From contig JAEUOJ010000001.1 of NCBI GenBank assembly GCA_016789495.1, positions 1 to 64,000 on the forward strand: a DNA stretch of 64,000 bases, read 5' to 3'. Positions 7,453 through 16,321 of the stretch are shown here, one piece after another. Each line of letters opens with the position of its first letter. Position 1 is the first letter of the stretch. Source of the DNA: Accumulibacter sp. Lineage in GTDB: Bacteria; Pseudomonadota; Gammaproteobacteria; Burkholderiales; Rhodocyclaceae. The notes beneath the pieces are model-generated. The model made no database searches, was not told the DNA's origin, and saw only the letters and a list, made by a program, of their open reading frames with translations. A program made the position numbers and the translations under genes.

Positions 7453-10014
7453 ATGCCGAATCCACCTAGCCGCACATTGAGTTCCCGCTATATCGACGCG
7501 CGGGTGATCAAGGTTTTTCCAGATGGTGGGCTGGAAGCCGAACCGAGATCGCCAGCGACGACAGGCGCATCGAGAATCAAGGTGCATCGCTATCACCTGC
7601 CCGCGGATCGCTTACCCCCGAACAAGCCTTACCAACTTGACGATACGGTTCGGCTATTCGTCTACAATGACCAGCGCGCGGCGAGGGACCCTGGCAAAGC
7701 GGCGTATGCCTCGGCGATCTGGGCGATGCCGGCAAATAATCCATGGGAAAACGAACGGGCAATGGAAGTCGGCGGAATCGTCACGGGTTCGGTGGTCCGT
7801 TTCCCTGACGACCAGCACGCCATCGTTCTGCTCGACGAGCTTGTCGTGGATGCCTGGTTGAACGCCAAGGACGTGCCGGAGGCTTCGCCCTATTACCGCT
7901 ATGACGACGAGGCGCCACTGGCGAATTTTCTCAGCTTGAACGACCGCATCAAGGCGCGCTTGCAGCGGATTGATCGCGAAAACTGCCGGATAGACATTTC
8001 GATCGTCGACGCCTTCGAAGAGTGGAAGATCGAGTGCAAGCAAAACGCCCAGAACCAAACCGTGCCGCCGGCAGGGTACGAGCGTCTGCATTTAGACGAA
8101 CTGGCCGATCACGAGGAGCAAATCTTTCTCTGGCAACCGATAAGCGACTCGTTGTCAGCGGAATCACCCACGCCGACGGCCACCGCTGTCGATGACGCGT
8201 CCTCGGTTGCCGGTCTGCCGATCTGGCGAGAGGTGCGGCTGCTGGTCATCGAAAACGATACCGCCTTCGCAAAATCGCTGGGGGCCTGGGTGTCCAGTCA
8301 AGGCGGCACGGCGCAGATCTCATCCGGCCACGAGAGCCTGCAGGGACTGCTCAAAAACGGAAAAATCGACCATTTGCAATGGACACATGTGCTTTGCGAT
8401 TTCAACCTGAGCAGTCACAGCGACTCGAAGGCCTGCCATGCCTGGGTCGAGCGTCATCTGGGGCCACGGACCGACCGATCCGCCGTGCACGTTGCCTGGA
8501 TGTCGGCGCAGCCCGAAGCGGTGCGACAGGCCCAGACCCAGACTCCCGGCGCGAAAGGCGCTGGTGGCACGCGTCCGGACGACGGCCGTTTGACGCCGTA
8601 CCTGGCCAAACTGCCGTTGTTCGCCAAGCCGATTCTCTTTCGCGACCTGCACGCCTGGTTGACCAAGGGCCAAGCGCCGCGTCGGAATGACCTGGCAGAC
8701 GATGAGCGCCACCGGATCTGGAACGCCAAGCGCCCCGATGAGTCCGTTCTCGAACGAGGACGCGCCGCTCTCGCCCAGTTCTGCGCCGCCGGCAAGGCGC
8801 TGGCCGCGCTATGGATCGACGCGCCGGAGGAAGCGCTTTCCGAGAACGAATACGACGATGCGCGGCTCGACTTGCAGGTGCGGGCGTGGCATGGCAGCTT
8901 GCGCCCGCCCGAGAATTGGCATGTCAAGCTGGGGCAATCGCTGCTCCGCGACGTTTTCTACACACGGGCGTTTGCCGGCCAACGCGCGACCGCGTCCGGC
9001 CCGCTGCGGGAGGTGGCGCCGCCGTCCGCCGAATGGGTCGTCGCCTGGCCGATCGTCTCGCTCGTCACGGGGGCGTCGGACAGCGAATCCTCGCTATCCA
9101 ACTCGCTGCCGCAAGGCGCGCTCCTCGCTTTTTTCGATCGCGACGCCCTGACCCACCTGGTGCCCGCCTGGGAACCAGAAGGGGCGCTCGGCCGGCTGGC
9201 GGCGCTCACCTGCCGGCATCTCGACGACCTTGGCGCCTTGCTTTCCGTCAGCGAACACGCCCGCGAGCAGGACCTGTTCGCCTCGAGCGGCCGACAATTG
9301 GCGGCGGTACTGCACGAATTGCGTTCGCTGAGCGGCGACCTGGTGGCGCTGACCGACGAAAGGCCGATGGAACATTCTCCCGCCGCACAGCCTCCGAGCC
9401 TGCCAAGGAGCCGCCGCAAGGCCCTCCGCAAGCTGCTCAAGGTTGCGCAGCAAGGGCTGTTTTACGTCAAGAAGGAGCGGCTCGAACAGCTCGGCCTGGC
9501 CGGGATGTTGCAGCGGATGACCGCCGACCTGTTGTGGTTGCCGATTCTTCATTCCGGGTGCTCGTTGCACGTTCTCTTACCGGAGAAGAGACTGCAGGTG
9601 ACCATTCCGGTCGAACCGTTGGAACACGCCCTGGGCAACATCATCGGCAATGCCGTCGACTGGAGCCGGGGCCGTCCTTATGCCCGCGTCTCGGTTAGCG
9701 TTGAGCTGCGGTCGGAACTCGGCGACATGCCCTTGTGTATCCGCGTCAGCGATCAAGGACTGGGCGTCGGGCGCGACGCCGAGCGTAATCTGTTGAGCCC
9801 GCGCCTGACCGAAAAAGGGCGCAAAGGCCAAGGAATGGGGCTGTATATTTCGCGCACCTTGCTGCGCGGCATCGGCGGCGACCTGGTGTTCGACCGCAAA
9901 AAAAATTTCCGCTTTTTTGGCGCCACTTTCGAGATTCGCGGGCGTTGGTGGCTGGGCGAGCGGCGCCAAGACGCCGCTCGCCCAGCCGGTTCTGGGAGTC
10001 AACATGTCCGATGA
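7453..10014 (+). CDS. S1-domain/receiver/histidine-kinase fusion protein
   Basis: Soluble 853-residue signalling protein, first gene of a four-gene operon. Visible parts: an OB-like segment (residues 10-100); an S1-type RNA-binding-like domain (about 107-195: VGGIVTGSVVRF, then DAWLNAKDVP, then RIDRENCRIDISI); a receiver-like domain (261-400) keeping an acidic residue at 267, phosphoacceptor candidate Asp316 (VLCDFNL) and Lys392 (FAKPIL); a GAF-like stretch (about 425-610); an H-box with His621 (LHELRSL); and an HATPase domain with N-box NIIGNAVDWS (Asn733), G1 SDQGLGV and G2 GQGMGLYIS. No membrane segments. The chain therefore carries RNA-binding-like, receiver and kinase modules, an order I do not recognise from a characterised protein. 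Its 3' end overlaps the next ATG by 11 bases. Function unknown; a phosphorelay role is inferred. Confidence 0.8.
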   Translation: MPNPPSRTLSSRYIDARVIKVFPDGGLEAEPRSPATTGASRIKVHRYHLPADRLPPNKPYQLDDTVRLFVYNDQRAARDPGKAAYASAIWAMPANNPWENERAMEVGGIVTGSVVRFPDDQHAIVLLDELVVDAWLNAKDVPEASPYYRYDDEAPLANFLSLNDRIKARLQRIDRENCRIDISIVDAFEEWKIECKQNAQNQTVPPAGYERLHLDELADHEEQIFLWQPISDSLSAESPTPTATAVDDASSVAGLPIWREVRLLVIENDTAFAKSLGAWVSSQGGTAQISSGHESLQGLLKNGKIDHLQWTHVLCDFNLSSHSDSKACHAWVERHLGPRTDRSAVHVAWMSAQPEAVRQAQTQTPGAKGAGGTRPDDGRLTPYLAKLPLFAKPILFRDLHAWLTKGQAPRRNDLADDERHRIWNAKRPDESVLERGRAALAQFCAAGKALAALWIDAPEEALSENEYDDARLDLQVRAWHGSLRPPENWHVKLGQSLLRDVFYTRAFAGQRATASGPLREVAPPSAEWVVAWPIVSLVTGASDSESSLSNSLPQGALLAFFDRDALTHLVPAWEPEGALGRLAALTCRHLDDLGALLSVSEHAREQDLFASSGRQLAAVLHELRSLSGDLVALTDERPMEHSPAAQPPSLPRSRRKALRKLLKVAQQGLFYVKKERLEQLGLAGMLQRMTADLLWLPILHSGCSLHVLLPEKRLQVTIPVEPLEHALGNIIGNAVDWSRGRPYARVSVSVELRSELGDMPLCIRVSDQGLGVGRDAERNLLSPRLTEKGRKGQGMGLYISRTLLRGIGGDLVFDRKKNFRFFGATFEIRGRWWLGERRQDAARPAGSGSQHVR

Positions 10015-10129
10015 AACGAAAGCCGAAATCATTCTCCTCGACGACGAGCAAGGGGTGATCGACAGCGCGCGCCAAAGTTTCCCGCCCCAAAGCCGCTGGA
10101 CATTGCGCACTGAATTGCTGACTAGATAG
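10004..10129 (+). CDS. 5' fragment of receiver-kinase gene, ended by an in-frame amber codon
   Basis: Starts at an ATG overlapping the end of the previous gene, with GGGAG upstream. It encodes 41 residues, MSDETKAEIILLDDEQGVID and onward, which is the first strand and acidic pocket (DDE) of a receiver domain. Translation then meets TAG at 10127-10129. The same frame continues open after the TAG for another 858 codons and supplies the rest of the receiver (phosphoacceptor LLLLDW, then IILTSW, then LHKPLRW). The fragment alone cannot fold as a receiver. I read it as one gene broken by a nonsense change, unless the amber is suppressed or is a sequence error. Confidence 0.6.
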   Translation: MSDETKAEIILLDDEQGVIDSARQSFPPQSRWTLRTELLTR

Positions 10130-10165
10130 AACGGTCCTGCGCAACTGAACAAGGCGATTGCCTGC

Positions 10166-12703
10166 TTGAAGGAAAACACCGCCGCTCTCCTATTGCTCGA
10201 TTGGCTGCCGGTGGACAGGGATGACGAGATGCGGCAGCGGTTGATCGACTTGAGCCGCACAGCACCGCCACAGATTGCACGGATCATTCTAACCAGTTGG
10301 CAACCGCCGGGAACTTTCGAAGACAGCGTCAAAGGACACCGCCTAGGAGACTTGCGTCGGCTGCACAAGCCGCTACGCTGGGAAGATGTCCTGCCGGATG
10401 AAAAAGAAACCGCAAACCGTAACGTTAAAGATCTGATGGCAGGAGCGTCGTCCGCACGGGCCATCACGCCGCCGCGACGCCGCCGGCTGATCCACGCCGG
10501 CGAAGGGCGCTACCGCGTCCACCCCGCCGACATGAACAAGGCAGCTTTTTGGCCCCTGCCTCGATTCAGTGAAGATGAAATTGATCGTCTGATGCACGGA
10601 CATGCGGTCAAACTTCACCGTGGTTGGCTGCCGTGGAGCACGCCCAATACCGCAATGGGTTGGTACCAGTTAGTGACCGTTGCCCATCGTTGGCGAGATG
10701 GCCAAAAATACCCTGAATTACTCTGGCAATATGCCATCGCGCACCCAGAGCCCTGGCAGACGCCGATGCCGGGCGACGCGATCGATAATCTTTTCAAATT
10801 GATGGCCGAAGTCGGTTTTCATCGCGGGCGACATTACGAAATCGATCAACTACCCGATGCAGAGCAGACTCCCTTTCTGCAATTGACGCGAGCCAACCAT
10901 CCTGTTTATTACGAAATGAGATGGCAGCCAAGCGATCAGGTTTTGCCGGTCGCCAAGCCATTGACCGGTGGGTTATTGGATCGCGCGAAGCAATTTATCA
11001 GCGATTATAAGAATCCTCACCGAGATAGTGATCCTCTCACATATGTGGTGCGCGCACCATGCGGTATGACTGAAGCAGATGACCACTCTCTGGACACTCA
11101 ATTTTGGAGCGAGCTTGTCGGCACATCGAATCTCTCGGCCATGCTGGAAATACCTGTTTATCGAAAACAACCACAGCAGGACTCGACCAATTTATCGGCA
11201 GATCTCAAGTCTTTGCTCGGGTGGATGATTTTCGACAGACTGCCGAATTCCCCTGATTTGCCTCCAGATCAGGTGTATGCAACGGCTGCAAGCGACCTCG
11301 AGGAAGAAAAAGCGCAAATCGAAGAGCGTGTCAAAATTGTCGAAACGCTGGTTCTGCAAGCTATCGAGCAGATTCGCGAGGAGAAAGAGAAACGACGGAG
11401 TCGACACTCCGAAGAACAGAACAAACAACTCAAGAAATTGCGACAGGGCTTGGGTTGGGCAGGCTCGCGCGACGAGCGCGAAAAGGCGTTGGTCGACTTT
11501 GCGTGGAAAGCCGGAGGACTGGATCAAGGCAGCACGGAATGTTCGGTCGTTTTTGCCCGCCACGACGCGGCGACCAAGTCATTGACCATTACGGTGGACA
11601 CCACTCGAAGACTGTTAGGGCAGGACTTTCCCGTTTCGTCCCGTTTTGCTCTCGCCGCCTGCGCCAGATCGAAAAAGCTGTTTGTCGTGCCAAATTGGCG
11701 CGACCTGCCTGAAGATAACAGGATCACACCGGCGGACTGGCGGCATCTGCCGGACATGAACGAGGAAAAAGCTAGGGATTTGTTCGAGTGGGCAAAAAAT
11801 GAGATCCTGACCACCGTCGCCCTGCCTGTTCTGTCGAAGGGCAACTCCTTGCTGGGTGTCCTTCTTGAACAGCACAAACGCCCGTATCATTTTTCTCGAG
11901 AGCGCATCGACAATCTGCAAGCCCAGGTCGATACCGCGCTTCTCTATCTGGAACTCGACGCCGCGCGTGCGACGGCCGACACCTGGGACGGCGCGGTGAT
12001 GCACGAAATCCGTAGTGGCATACAAGATCCGTATCAATCCCTGAACAAGCTATTGAAAGATCCGGCACTTTCCGAAACGCTTCGTCAGGCGATTCGCGGC
12101 ACCCTGTACGATATCGAGGACCTGCGCGATTTGTCGAATGCCTTTCTCGAAAATATCGGTAACAACGACAAAAGAACGCGTAGTTTCGTTTATCACTCGA
12201 AAACCGGCGGCAGCTGGTTCAGCACGCTGGACGATTATGGCCGTCATCGCGCGGCCGCCTGGGCCGAGTATAAAACCTGGTCGGCCAGATTTTCCCCCGA
12301 GGGGCAGGAGCCTGGCCCCTTGTCGGCACCGGACAAGTTGATTCGAGTAGTCCGAATCTTGCTCGACAATGCCTTCCGCTATGGCAAGATCGATACCCCT
12401 GTAGAACTGGCCGTAAGTCAAGGACAAGAGACCGTCAAGTTTTGGGTGACCAGTGGGGGCGAGTTCAGCGAGTCCATTCGGCAAGGCAGTTTCCGGAACG
12501 CGAGCGAACGACTAGATCTGGGTGGACGGGCGCTGCGGACGCACCTCGGATTGTCGTTGGCGAACGCGCTGATCCGGGAGCAAGGTCAGCAACTGCGCCT
12601 CAACAACGAGGCGAATCATTCGGCGGTGGCGAGTTTCACCTGGCCTCTGGCGTCGGCGACGTCCATGGCATGCACGAAGGAGAATGAGGATGGCCTTGGA
12701 TGA
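10166..12703 (+). CDS. Receiver-GAF-histidine-kinase protein (body of the amber-interrupted gene)
   Basis: Continuation of the gene begun at 10004; read through, the whole would be 899 residues. As annotated here (845 residues, TTG start, no clear ribosome site) it begins in the middle of the receiver with KENTAALLLLDW. Next come about 250 residues without a known motif, a Lys/Glu-rich coiled coil (about 375-435), a GAF-like domain (about 440-605), an H-box with His613 (MHEIRSGIQ) and an HATPase-like domain with N-box RILLDNAFRYG (about 730) and LGLSLANALI at the G2 position. The G1 box is degenerate (VTSGGEF), so catalysis may be weak. The domain set parallels the preceding gene. The frame stays clean over 2.5 kb, arguing that the amber is recent, suppressed or artefactual. 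The true start of any product is uncertain. Confidence 0.7.
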   Translation: MKENTAALLLLDWLPVDRDDEMRQRLIDLSRTAPPQIARIILTSWQPPGTFEDSVKGHRLGDLRRLHKPLRWEDVLPDEKETANRNVKDLMAGASSARAITPPRRRRLIHAGEGRYRVHPADMNKAAFWPLPRFSEDEIDRLMHGHAVKLHRGWLPWSTPNTAMGWYQLVTVAHRWRDGQKYPELLWQYAIAHPEPWQTPMPGDAIDNLFKLMAEVGFHRGRHYEIDQLPDAEQTPFLQLTRANHPVYYEMRWQPSDQVLPVAKPLTGGLLDRAKQFISDYKNPHRDSDPLTYVVRAPCGMTEADDHSLDTQFWSELVGTSNLSAMLEIPVYRKQPQQDSTNLSADLKSLLGWMIFDRLPNSPDLPPDQVYATAASDLEEEKAQIEERVKIVETLVLQAIEQIREEKEKRRSRHSEEQNKQLKKLRQGLGWAGSRDEREKALVDFAWKAGGLDQGSTECSVVFARHDAATKSLTITVDTTRRLLGQDFPVSSRFALAACARSKKLFVVPNWRDLPEDNRITPADWRHLPDMNEEKARDLFEWAKNEILTTVALPVLSKGNSLLGVLLEQHKRPYHFSRERIDNLQAQVDTALLYLELDAARATADTWDGAVMHEIRSGIQDPYQSLNKLLKDPALSETLRQAIRGTLYDIEDLRDLSNAFLENIGNNDKRTRSFVYHSKTGGSWFSTLDDYGRHRAAAWAEYKTWSARFSPEGQEPGPLSAPDKLIRVVRILLDNAFRYGKIDTPVELAVSQGQETVKFWVTSGGEFSESIRQGSFRNASERLDLGGRALRTHLGLSLANALIREQGQQLRLNNEANHSAVASFTWPLASATSMACTKENEDGLG

Positions 12704-13265
12704 ATTGAAAAATGCATTGGCTGGGAGGAAAGTGCTAATCGTCGACGACGATCCCGAAACGATGTTGTTCGTCGTCCGGACCTTGCAAGATCATGGGATG
12801 GCGACGCGCCTCGTGACCAGTCAGCGCGAGGGTTTCGATCTGCTGAATGACGAGAAAACGCGCTCGGGGATCGGACTCGTCATCGTCGACCTGCAGTTCA
12901 TCGGCCAGGAATTGCCGGCGGACTTGCTGACCGCGCGCCAAGCACTGGGCCGAAATGCCACGGCCAACAACACCGGCCAGGCGCTCGGCTATTGGCTGTG
13001 GCGGAAAAAGATGGTTCCCGGGAATAGCCGCCACTGGCCGCGTTACGTCTATGCGTCGATCAGCCCGAGTTTCTGGAAGGAGGCGGAGGTGCATACCGAG
13101 CAAGAATTGAAGGATAAAACTGGCAAACGGAGTACCGAGGAGATCCGAGCGACGTTCGTTCTGGGAAAGCTGGTGCGCGACGGCGAGGAATTTTGCGAGG
13201 CGCTTGAAACAGCATGGACGGCATGGTCGCCTCTGGAAACAGCGACTGAAACGGCAAAGCCGTGA
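12690..13265 (+). CDS. Stand-alone response-regulator receiver protein
   Basis: A 191-residue protein with a CheY-like receiver: VLIVDDDPE with Asp19-Asp21 as the acidic pocket, phosphoacceptor Asp67 in LVIVDLQF, YVYASIS at the switch position, and Lys in VLGKLVRDGEEF. There is no output domain, so it is likely a phosphate shuttle or protein-interaction switch. An unusual insertion of about 40 residues (TGQALGYWLWRKKMVPG) lies between strands 3 and 4. The second ATG (12690) is preferred because AAGGAG lies 7 bases before it; the ATG at 12684 is too close to that site. It overlaps the kinase gene upstream by 14 bases and the next gene by four. Confidence 0.8.
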   Translation: MALDELKNALAGRKVLIVDDDPETMLFVVRTLQDHGMATRLVTSQREGFDLLNDEKTRSGIGLVIVDLQFIGQELPADLLTARQALGRNATANNTGQALGYWLWRKKMVPGNSRHWPRYVYASISPSFWKEAEVHTEQELKDKTGKRSTEEIRATFVLGKLVRDGEEFCEALETAWTAWSPLETATETAKP

Positions 13266-14449
13266 GAACCTTAACCGTGACCGAGCGCCGGCGCCTTGGT
13301 GGGATTATTGGTCTGGGGCTGATTTCGATCGCGGTCGCCTTGGCTTGGTGGCTGAGCGATTCGTGCGCCGCCATAGCCCATGTCGTGCTTCCGGCGTGGC
13401 TCGGCGGCTCGGTAGCCATGTTGGCCATCGGACGAAGAAGTTATGAAGTACGCAATCACGAGCCTTCGTGTCTGGAATATTGGAGCGAAACGGCTTGGGC
13501 ATGCCTCTGTACGGTCGTCGCGGGGCTGGGTGTCGGCGCCTTGATTGCTGTTCTCTCGACGACCAAGCTGCTCTCTTTGGATAGCAGCACGGGGTATGCC
13601 GCGTGTGCGCCGACAAGAAGCGAAAAGGTTCCCGAAGCCCTCGGCCCGGGAAACAATGTCACCGAAAAAGATGAGATCTCGAAATCATCGAACACCAATA
13701 AAACAAGTGACCCGGGGGCACATTCAAAAAAGAGAAATCAAGAAGGCGAAACATCCAGAAAGGGCTTAGAGAAAACTTCGAAAAAGAATTTGGAAACCTC
13801 CAACATTACGGATTTGGAGGAAACTCTGAAGAAAGAGCTGAATGACAAATTCGCATTTTGGGGAACGCTTTTCGCATGGTTGTTGGCAATTTTGGCTCTG
13901 GCGGTCACCGTTTTCATCTGGAGCTTGCAAAGAGGCGCGCAAGACCTCAAGGAAAGGTTCGAGGCCTTAGAGGACTATCGGAAAAGAGTCGCCCAAGACC
14001 TCAAGGAAAGGTTCGAGGCCTTGGAGGTCTATCGAACAGACCTTACACAACGATTCGATAAGCATCATATTCTCTTGAAGTTGCAAGATCATCAATTGAG
14101 TGTTGAAGACATGTTGGAGTCATCGCGGGAACAAAATCCGAAATTCCAGTTCATCCGGGTGGTGCAACGCTTGATACTTACCTCCAGACAGGTGCAAAGC
14201 CGTGAGTTTTCGGCACGGGTGTTTGCGCAGCAAACCGAGCGCCTGGAGGGCGCCCTGGATGCCCTATCGCAAGCACCGTCGCGTTGGGATGTCGCGCAAC
14301 TCAAGCCGCGAGCCCTGGCGGCCGCCTTGCGGGCGGTCGCCGAATATCTGCATTCCGTCGGCCCACTCCCGTGGCTGCCGACCGCCGAATGGCCGGGAAA
14401 TATCCAAAAATTGTTCGACCTGGCCGAGCGGCTGGATACGCTGGCTTGA
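13262..14449 (+). CDS. Coiled-coil membrane protein of the signalling operon
   Basis: Last gene of the operon; its GTG start overlaps the previous stop (GTGA). The 395-residue product has three N-terminal membrane segments (about 12-31, 38-57 and 79-99), then a very polar Lys/Ser/Glu-rich stretch (about 118-190), a fourth membrane segment (FWGTLFAWLLAILALAVTVF, near 200-222), and a cytoplasmic coiled coil with two copies of an 18-residue unit (AQDLKERFEALE...). The C-terminal 130 residues are helical and unlike any family I know. I infer a membrane anchor or effector controlled by the soluble kinases. The low-GC polar stretch contrasts with its neighbours and suggests horizontal origin. Confidence 0.65.
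   Translation: MRTLTVTERRRLGGIIGLGLISIAVALAWWLSDSCAAIAHVVLPAWLGGSVAMLAIGRRSYEVRNHEPSCLEYWSETAWACLCTVVAGLGVGALIAVLSTTKLLSLDSSTGYAACAPTRSEKVPEALGPGNNVTEKDEISKSSNTNKTSDPGAHSKKRNQEGETSRKGLEKTSKKNLETSNITDLEETLKKELNDKFAFWGTLFAWLLAILALAVTVFIWSLQRGAQDLKERFEALEDYRKRVAQDLKERFEALEVYRTDLTQRFDKHHILLKLQDHQLSVEDMLESSREQNPKFQFIRVVQRLILTSRQVQSREFSARVFAQQTERLEGALDALSQAPSRWDVAQLKPRALAAALRAVAEYLHSVGPLPWLPTAEWPGNIQKLFDLAERLDTLA
13940..14034 (+). repeat. In-frame duplicated coiled-coil unit
   Basis: Two 41-bp blocks (13940-13980 and 13994-14034) differ at two bases and lie 54 bp apart, exactly 18 codons. They encode QDLKERFEALE twice. The near-identity at DNA level points to a recent in-frame duplication. Confidence 0.8.
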
Positions 14450-14950
14450 GTTTCAGCGGAGTGTGTTGGATCAAGTTTGTCAGGATTTCTTCTTCACCGC
14501 CTATCGTGTTCATTTTTCGAGAAAGACGCCGAGCAGAGGCAGCGCGCTGGCCGCGCTTCGGCAGCCGCTGAGACGACTCCGACGGGTGGTCGCGCTCGCA
14601 ACGTAACCGCCGGTTCGTCATTCTCCTTGGGATCGGCGGAGAATACGTTGAAGGGCGCGATCACCTTGCGCCTGCCGCGGATCGGGATCATGGCGTGGGT
14701 CGAAGACATCACCTGCCCGGAGAGTAGGGCGAGTTTTCTGAAAAACGGTTCCGGACCTGATCGGCGCGGGCGGCGCCGTGGGTCCGCCGCTGTCCGCGAG
14801 GCGGGAACCGCTCGGCGATCGCGAGGATCGGTTTGCCGTCGATCCTCGCGCCGCCCGCCAGTCGGCCCCCGCGGGCGAATTCCGCCGCGTTCTCGTGGCT
14901 TTCGCCAACGTGCTAAACTCGACGCTCCATTTCAGGAGCGCCTGTAGGCC
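14450..14950. other. 501-bp gene-poor region, possible gene remnant
   Basis: No intact gene. On the minus strand, one frame between about 14765 and 14600 reads as a protein-like stretch (KLALLSGQVMSSTHAMIPI, then APFNVFSADPKENDEP). It has no credible start or downstream continuation, so it may be a remnant of a deleted gene. The rest is high-GC sequence without motifs. AGGAG at 14934 serves the rsmB start. Confidence 0.35.
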
Positions 14951-16321
14951 GTGCCATCCTCCTCTTTGCCGTCTTCCCCCTCGTCACGGGCGAGACGGGT
15001 TGTCAAGCGAGACGCCCGCGGGGCGACGAACGGCGCAGCGGCCGGGACGGCTCCGGCCAGCGCCTTGGCGCCCGACTCGCTGGCCTGCAGTTTGTCGTTG
15101 TCCGCCCGGGTCGTCGCCGCGGTGCGCGCCGGCCGCAGTCTGACGCAGGCCTTAACCGCGGTCGGCGATCAACCGCCGGCGACGCGGGCCGCGGTGCAGG
15201 AAATCAGTTACGGGACCTTGCGCGGCTACGGCCAGGGCGAGTTCATTCTCGGTCGTCTGCTTGACCGGTCGCTGGCCAACCCGGAAGGCGAGGCGCTGCT
15301 GCTGGTGGCGCTCTATCGCTTACGCTCGCGGCCGGAGGCCACGCACACGGTGGTCGACCAGGCGGTCAGCGCGGCCAGCGAATTGGCCGGCGGCGCGTAT
15401 AAGGGCCTGGTCAATGGCGTGCTGCGCAATTATTTGCGGCAACGGACGGCTCTGGACGCGGCCATCGTCGACGACGAGGTGGCCTGCCATCAGCATCCGC
15501 GCTGGTGGTTGAATCGGCTGCGACGCGCCTATCCGGCGGACTGGCCGGCGATCGTCGCCGCCGATAACGCACCGCCGCCGATGACCCTGCGCGTCAACCG
15601 TCGTCGCGTCGCGCCCGCCGAATACATGGCGCGGCTGTCGGCCGACGGACTGAGCTGCCGAGCGCTGGGCGGCGTGGCGCTGCGGCTCGACAAGCCGGTG
15701 GCCGTCGAACGGCTGCCTGGGTTTGCCGAGGGCTGGGTTTCGGTGCAGGACGCCGGCGCGCAGCAGGCGGCCGAGTGGCTGCGGCCGGTCGATGGCCAGC
15801 GGCTGCTCGATGCCTGTGCCGCGCCGGGTGGCAAAAGCGCCCACCTGCTGGAAATGGCCAACGTCGACCTGACGGCGATCGACATCGATCAAACGCGCGC
15901 GCGGCGGATCACCGACAATCTGCGGCGACTCGGGCTGAGCGCCAGCGTGCGCGTCGCCGATTGCCGGGAGGGCGACTCCTGGTGGAACGGCGTGCCTTTC
16001 GACGCCATCCTGGCCGATGTTCCCTGTTCGGCCTCCGGCGTCGTCCGCCGCCACCCCGACGCCAAATATCTGCGCCGTGAAAGCGACGTGCGGCGCTTCG
16101 CGAGCTTGCAAAGCGAGATTCTCGATCGCCTGTGGCCGCTGCTGACGGCTGGCGGGCGGCTTCTTTATGCGACCTGTTCGCTTTTTCCCGAGGAAAACGG
16201 TGCCCAGATCGATGCTTTTCTCCACCGCCATCCCGATGCGCGACGGCAGCGCGGTCAACAGTTGCTCCCCGGCGCGGAACACGATGGATTTTTCTATGCC
16301 TTGCTGGAAAAAACGCCTTAG
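14951..16321 (+). CDS. rsmB: 16S rRNA (cytosine-967-C5)-methyltransferase RsmB
   Basis: Methylates C967 of 16S rRNA using S-adenosylmethionine. The 456-residue product has an N-terminal NusB-like RNA-binding domain (about 50-180) and a C-terminal methyltransferase domain with the SAM motif LDACAAPGGKSAHLLE (near residue 280), the catalytic-cysteine motif DVPCSASGVVRRHPD, and the second conserved cysteine in YATCSLFPEEN. It starts at a GTG with AGGAG 12 bases upstream; about 20 alanine/arginine-rich N-terminal residues are extra. The 3' end overlaps the DUF4390 gene. Confidence 0.94.
   Translation: MPSSSLPSSPSSRARRVVKRDARGATNGAAAGTAPASALAPDSLACSLSLSARVVAAVRAGRSLTQALTAVGDQPPATRAAVQEISYGTLRGYGQGEFILGRLLDRSLANPEGEALLLVALYRLRSRPEATHTVVDQAVSAASELAGGAYKGLVNGVLRNYLRQRTALDAAIVDDEVACHQHPRWWLNRLRRAYPADWPAIVAADNAPPPMTLRVNRRRVAPAEYMARLSADGLSCRALGGVALRLDKPVAVERLPGFAEGWVSVQDAGAQQAAEWLRPVDGQRLLDACAAPGGKSAHLLEMANVDLTAIDIDQTRARRITDNLRRLGLSASVRVADCREGDSWWNGVPFDAILADVPCSASGVVRRHPDAKYLRRESDVRRFASLQSEILDRLWPLLTAGGRLLYATCSLFPEENGAQIDAFLHRHPDARRQRGQQLLPGAEHDGFFYALLEKTP

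Noticed and set aside
13940..14034. Direct repeats considered as a CRISPR-like array
   Set aside because: Only two copies, in frame within a coiled-coil gene, with no spacers of uniform length and no cas genes.
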